A stretch of 48,719 nt of DNA, from positions 1 through 48,719 of the forward strand of contig NZ_AAWL01000018.1 in the NCBI RefSeq assembly GCF_000169155.1, written 5' to 3'. The translations under genes and the position numbers were made by a program. The notes beneath the pieces were generated by a model, which made no database searches, was not told where the DNA came from, and worked only from the letters and a program-made list of their open reading frames with translations. How positions within the stretch are numbered: position 1 is the stretch's first letter; each line of letters opens with the position of its first letter. Below are positions 45,277-48,719 of this stretch, piece by piece. The DNA is from Thermosinus carboxydivorans Nor1. Lineage in GTDB: Bacteria; Bacillota; Negativicutes; Sporomusales; Thermosinaceae.

Positions 45277-47574
45277 TTATACCTTGCTTATAGTGACGCC
45301 GGTCGTTTGTATGGTCGAACCGCACACATCGGCCGTTACAAGCGGCAGGGCCAGGTTGGAATTTATGCCTTTTTTGTACGCCCTGCCGAGTCCCGGCGAC
45401 AGTCGCCCAAACCCGAAATAGCCAAACACCGTGTCCGGCCGTACACCCTCGGTAACCAGCACTTTTACCTGCTGCTGTCCGGTGCGGGTCTTAAGAATTG
45501 CCTTGTCACCGTCCTTAAGCCCCAGCTTGGCGGCAGTAGCCGGGTTTAACCACAGGCGGTTCTCCGACATCAGGTTATACAGCCACGGCACGTTGTGAGT
45601 ATGGCCGTTGGTATGAACGGCCACCTTGCCCTGTACAAAATACGCCTCGCCGGCTTCGGCCAGTTTAACCGGCCGGTAAACAGGTACGCCGCGGCCAAAC
45701 AATTCTTCTGCCTCTGTTGACAATAGCTCGATCTTTTTGCTCTTGGTCTTCAGGTTTAACAGCGGCTTGTCGATAATCCCCTGCGTATTGACCAGCTCTT
45801 TGGCTTCCGGAAACTTGGCCACAAACTCGGCTACCGACGCCCTGTCCCGCAAAAACAGCGGCTTGAGGCCAAAGTTGACAAATCCTTTTTCCTTACCCAT
45901 CCTGACCAGGTCAGCCTTGCCGCCCATTTGGATAAGGCGCAGCTCCTCAACATCCTTCCAGGGGAAATAAGCTCCCAACCCCAACTTCTCGGCCAGCTCC
46001 TTAAATATCTGCCAGTGCGGTCTGGTATCATACAGTGGTTCGACGACCTTTTGGCGCAGGGTATAGACCGGCACAGCACCGGAGTAGTCGTTGAACCCCT
46101 CGTCCCGCTCCAGATACGTGCTCTCTGGCAAAACGACGTCGGCATACCAGGCAGTGTCCGACATATTTATGTCACACACTACTACCAGGTCCATTTTTTT
46201 CAGCCCCTCAATGACCCGGTTAGTGTCCGGAATAGTAAGCACCGGATTATAGCGGTAAATAAACCAGCCTCTTATCGGATAAGGCTTCCCGGTCAGAGCC
46301 GCTTCCGGGATAGTCTGCACAACCCCGTCAATCGGCGGCACCAGGCTATACGGCTGCCCCTTGCTGCCGGCGCCATCGATGCGCGGCCTGCCCGGCTGGG
46401 GAAAGGGAGGCAGCTTGGGCCCGGCAATCGGCTGGATGACCGGCTTTCCTACCAGGCTGTTGATGAAGTTGGCGCTTTTGACAAAAAACGTACCGCCCGG
46501 TACTTCCAGATTGCCGAGAAGCAGGTTGGTGATGATAATCGCCCGCCGGAGCTCAAATTCTTCGGGCGTAGAAGTCGTCCGCCAGCCAAACTCCACCACT
46601 GCCCGCGGCCGGGCAGCGGCCAGTTCCCGGGCGATGCGCTCAATATCGGCAGCCCTGACGCCGCTCTCCTGTTCCGCCCAGGCCGGTGTGCAGGCGGTAA
46701 GACTAGCCTTTACAGCCTCAAACCCTTCCGTGTATTTGTCAATAAAGTCGCGGTCATACAGTCCGTCACGGATAAGCACATGATTAATGGCCAGGACGAC
46801 GGCCAGATCGGTCCCCGGCCTGATGGCGAACCACTCGTGCGCTTTCGCACTAGTGAGGGAAAACCGCGGGTCAAAAGACACCAGTTTGGCCCCCTTGCTG
46901 ACAGCCGTCATCACGCCGCGCGTCTGGGCCACATGGATGCCTTCAAAAAAATTCCGGCCAAAAGTAACCAGATATTTTACATTGGCATAGTCAATGCCAA
47001 GCGCGGCTGTGCCGAAAGTAGCCTCCAGGGCCACCGTTTTCGCCATCGGGCAGGTAGACTCATGATTGAAGGTATTCGGCGAGCCATAGGCTTTAGCCAG
47101 AGTATACAGATAGCCCATATGTGGGCCCTTGCGGCAGGCAAAAGCCATGGCCTCCGGGCCGTAGCGGGCCTTAATGTCCTGCATTTTTTCGGCTATGTAC
47201 GCATACGCTTCTTCATAGCTTACTTCTTTCCACTTGCCCTCGCCCCGCTCGCCGGTACGGATGAGCGGTTTCTTTAAACGCTGCGGGTCGTACAGCTGGG
47301 AAAAACCGGAGCCGCCACGAGCGCAGACCGTACCGCCGGTGGCCGCCCATTCGGGATTGCCGTTAATCAGCACCGTCTTGCCATCAACGACTTTCGCCTG
47401 AATCGGACAGCGGGAAGTGCACATCTCACAATAGCTGGCCTTGAATTCGGCAGAACCCTCCAATTGGATGTTAGCAGCCAAGGACGCCATGCGCGGCAGT
47501 GTCGGTGCCGCCGCCAGCGCTGCTGTAGCCGCGCCGGACAGCTTTAAGAATGTCCTGCGGGAAAACTTTTTCAC
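45277..47574 (-). CDS. Molybdopterin oxidoreductase, thiosulfate/polysulfide reductase-like catalytic subunit
   Basis: A 765-residue DMSO-reductase-family enzyme. The Tat signal SRRTFLKLSG is at residues 5-14. A [4Fe-4S] site uses Cys49, Cys52, Cys56 and Cys84. The likely molybdenum ligand is Cys175 in FNHESTCPMAK, as in PsrA/PhsA and Nap. The C-terminal domain has the molybdopterin-dinucleotide segment ENRLWLNPATAAKLGLKDGD. I chose the GTG at 47574 because AAGGGGGG lies upstream and the Tat signal starts there; the frame is open 33 more bases. With the ferredoxin and NrfD subunits it forms a Psr/Phs-type respiratory complex. Thiosulfate, polysulfide or a related oxyanion could be the substrate. 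Confidence 0.92.
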   Translation of the reverse strand: MKKFSRRTFLKLSGAATAALAAAPTLPRMASLAANIQLEGSAEFKASYCEMCTSRCPIQAKVVDGKTVLINGNPEWAATGGTVCARGGSGFSQLYDPQRLKKPLIRTGERGEGKWKEVSYEEAYAYIAEKMQDIKARYGPEAMAFACRKGPHMGYLYTLAKAYGSPNTFNHESTCPMAKTVALEATFGTAALGIDYANVKYLVTFGRNFFEGIHVAQTRGVMTAVSKGAKLVSFDPRFSLTSAKAHEWFAIRPGTDLAVVLAINHVLIRDGLYDRDFIDKYTEGFEAVKASLTACTPAWAEQESGVRAADIERIARELAAARPRAVVEFGWRTTSTPEEFELRRAIIITNLLLGNLEVPGGTFFVKSANFINSLVGKPVIQPIAGPKLPPFPQPGRPRIDGAGSKGQPYSLVPPIDGVVQTIPEAALTGKPYPIRGWFIYRYNPVLTIPDTNRVIEGLKKMDLVVVCDINMSDTAWYADVVLPESTYLERDEGFNDYSGAVPVYTLRQKVVEPLYDTRPHWQIFKELAEKLGLGAYFPWKDVEELRLIQMGGKADLVRMGKEKGFVNFGLKPLFLRDRASVAEFVAKFPEAKELVNTQGIIDKPLLNLKTKSKKIELLSTEAEELFGRGVPVYRPVKLAEAGEAYFVQGKVAVHTNGHTHNVPWLYNLMSENRLWLNPATAAKLGLKDGDKAILKTRTGQQQVKVLVTEGVRPDTVFGYFGFGRLSPGLGRAYKKGINSNLALPLVTADVCGSTIQTTGVTISKV

Positions 47575-47605
47575 ACCCAACCCCCCTTGTATGGATGTAG
47601 TAAAC

Positions 47606-47637
47606 AATTATTGTATTGATTTATTAATACAATAATT
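47606..47637. promoter_or_regulatory. 12-bp perfect inverted repeat upstream of the molybdoenzyme operon
   Basis: AATTATTGTATT (47606-47617) and AATACAATAATT (47626-47637) enclose an 8-bp core. The centre lies about 47 bp upstream of the start codon. The AT-rich symmetry and position suggest an operator for a redox or oxyanion-sensing regulator of unknown family. Confidence 0.6.
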
Positions 47638-47732
47638 AAATATCCTTCCTAAAAATTCCTGCCCCATTTTCAAATTTTTTTCCGAAAATTGTCCACCCTG
47701 AAAAACGGCGAGTTCAAGATGGAAAATATTAG

Positions 47733-47903
47733 GAAACCACAGAGATAATCATGCCAATAAATTGGCACCACAAAGCATGAAAACCGTTATTCAACCGCGG
47801 AGAACGCAGAGAGCGCGATATTCATCGCGCTAAAGTTAAAAAATACCCCCTCCGTGTCCTCTGTGGTTCCATTATATAAATTCAAGCGCGACAACTGTCG
47901 CGC
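47733..47903. repeat. Dispersed nested-palindrome element, copy E
   Basis: A complete copy, nearly identical to copy D through the terminal palindrome GCGCGACA-AC-TGTCGCGC. Immediately after the palindrome the two copies diverge (GTGTGAAG in D, ACGTAGCC here), and the transposase region follows. Confidence 0.85.
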
Positions 47904-47986
47904 ACGTAGCCCTTTGCGTCCTACTCCGAAAACTCACTTCAAAAATTTATGTCAACTACTTCGAATAGAGACAAAGAGATCCCAAG

Positions 47987-48015
47987 GCCTACTCTATAGG
48001 TTTTTTATAGTAGGC
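47987..48015 (-). other. Hairpin in the transposase 3' flank
   Basis: GCCTACTCTATA (47987-47998) pairs with TATAGTAGGC (48006-48015) with a 2-nt bulge and a T-rich loop. It may be a terminator or part of a structured non-coding end of the insertion sequence. The rest of the flank (47904-48048) has no gene. Confidence 0.5.
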
Positions 48016-48048
48016 ATTTGTAAAGAAGGATTTACTTTTAAACTGATC

Positions 48049-48719
48049 TTAAGCAACTATATTTTCAAGGTTTATTTCAATTCCTGCGTTTTGTAAAAGT
48101 TGAAGTGCTCTTTTTATTGCAGCATCTTTACTTCGCTGTTCAAAGTAGTTGGCACCTAATTCAATGTACGGCTGTTTTTTCTTGAGAATATGATAGGCAA
48201 TTATTAAAATGCTATGTCCTACAGCTACTGCAGCACGGTTAGAACCACGACGGGAACAGATTCTACGGTATTGAGACGCAAGATAAGTATCTTTTTGGCG
48301 GGCGGCAGAGCGAGCTGATTGTACAAGTGTTGTTCGCAGATGTTGGTTTCCTTTACGGGTTTTTCCTGATTTTCGCTTATCAGCGCTTTCGTTATGCCCT
48401 GGAGCCATTCCTGACCAAGATGAAAGATGCTCCGCGGATGGGAAGCGACTCATATCTACTCCAATCTCAGCAATGATTTCTTCTGCATTGCGCCGATTAA
48501 CACCGGGTATGGTGTCTAATAGCTCCAAGGCTTCTTCAAAAGGGCGCATACGGTCTGCTATTTCTTTATCCAATTCTTTAATACTTTCATCTAGCGTTTC
48601 AATATGTTTTAGTTGCATGGATAGCATCATTTTTTGATGGTAACCAAGAGAGCCCTTTAACGCCTTTTCTAAATCGGCAAGTTTATTACGCAAAGCTCCT
48701 TTTGCCATTTGCGCTAACT
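48049..48719 (-). mobile_element. IS110-family transposase, C-terminal part
   Basis: About 223 visible residues of a site-specific recombinase that moves a circular insertion-sequence intermediate. The C-terminal Transposase_20 domain is clear: LLDTIPGVNRRNAEEIIAEI, SAEHLSSWSGMAPGHNESAD, then GNQHLRTTLVQSARSAARQK. A helical, charged linker precedes it. The frame stays open through base 48719, so the N-terminal RuvC-like DEDD domain lies outside the window and the ATG at 48708 is internal. I see no stop or shift in the visible part. No terminal inverted repeats are expected for much of this family. Confidence 0.9.

Noticed and set aside
45928-47277. A 449-codon plus-strand open frame antisense to the molybdoenzyme
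   Set aside because: No family motif and no ribosome-binding site; it mirrors the strongly supported gene on the minus strand.

Overview
The window looks like a chromosomal segment of an anaerobic, diderm Firmicute of the class Negativicutes (Sporomusa/Thermosinus-like). This is an inference from gene content, not a database match. Supporting evidence: a Gram-positive-style cggR-gap-pgk-tpiA-gpmI-eno glycolytic operon with a CggR-like operator, a lysine riboswitch ahead of lysA, the LL-diaminopimelate aminotransferase route to lysine, a K+-dependent membrane pyrophosphatase beside secG, two TRAP transporters, and a Psr/Phs-type molybdoenzyme complex. No rRNA, tRNA or CRISPR array was seen.

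Layout. 1-1297: a MASE3-type sensor kinase cut by the window edge. 1450-7418: amino-acid genes (thrC, a YheO-type regulator, ridA, dapL, and lysA under an L-box). 7475-13571: an RNase R / thioesterase / esterase / hppA / secG block on the minus strand. 13983-20188: two consecutive TRAP transporter operons. 20452-24435: a small catabolic cluster (SDR, RpiR regulator, 2-hydroxyacid dehydrogenase, zinc alcohol dehydrogenase) that probably works with the TRAP systems. 24715-31702: the complete lower glycolytic operon and its regulator. 31931-32596: an MgtC-type membrane protein. 32928-41481: four coupled glycosyltransferases diverging from two genes for repeat-type, DUF6385-like structural proteins. 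41554-43250: lipA and an unknown gene. 43718-47574: a Tat-exported molybdopterin oxidoreductase, its four-cluster ferredoxin and an NrfD-type membrane subunit. 48049-48719: the C-terminal part of an IS110-family transposase.

The most interesting locus is 32928-41481. The first structural protein has nine 9-residue repeats arranged in a 27-residue super-period, and its gene is preceded by a sequence that fits the late mother-cell sigma-K promoter exactly. The divergent four-gene operon encodes GT2-type glycosyltransferases, three with long helical-repeat tails. I infer a candidate spore- or cell-surface glycoprotein system, in which the enzymes decorate the Thr-rich repeats or another surface polymer.

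Two sequence-wide features stand out. A family of nested-palindrome intergenic elements occurs at about five sites, one of them abutting the IS110-type element. Tracts of a 7-bp tandem repeat occur at two sites. In addition, thrC, dapL, rnr and hppA carry five single-base shifts in or beside short G/C runs. Because all four are housekeeping genes that read perfectly on either side, sequencing error is more likely than real inactivation.
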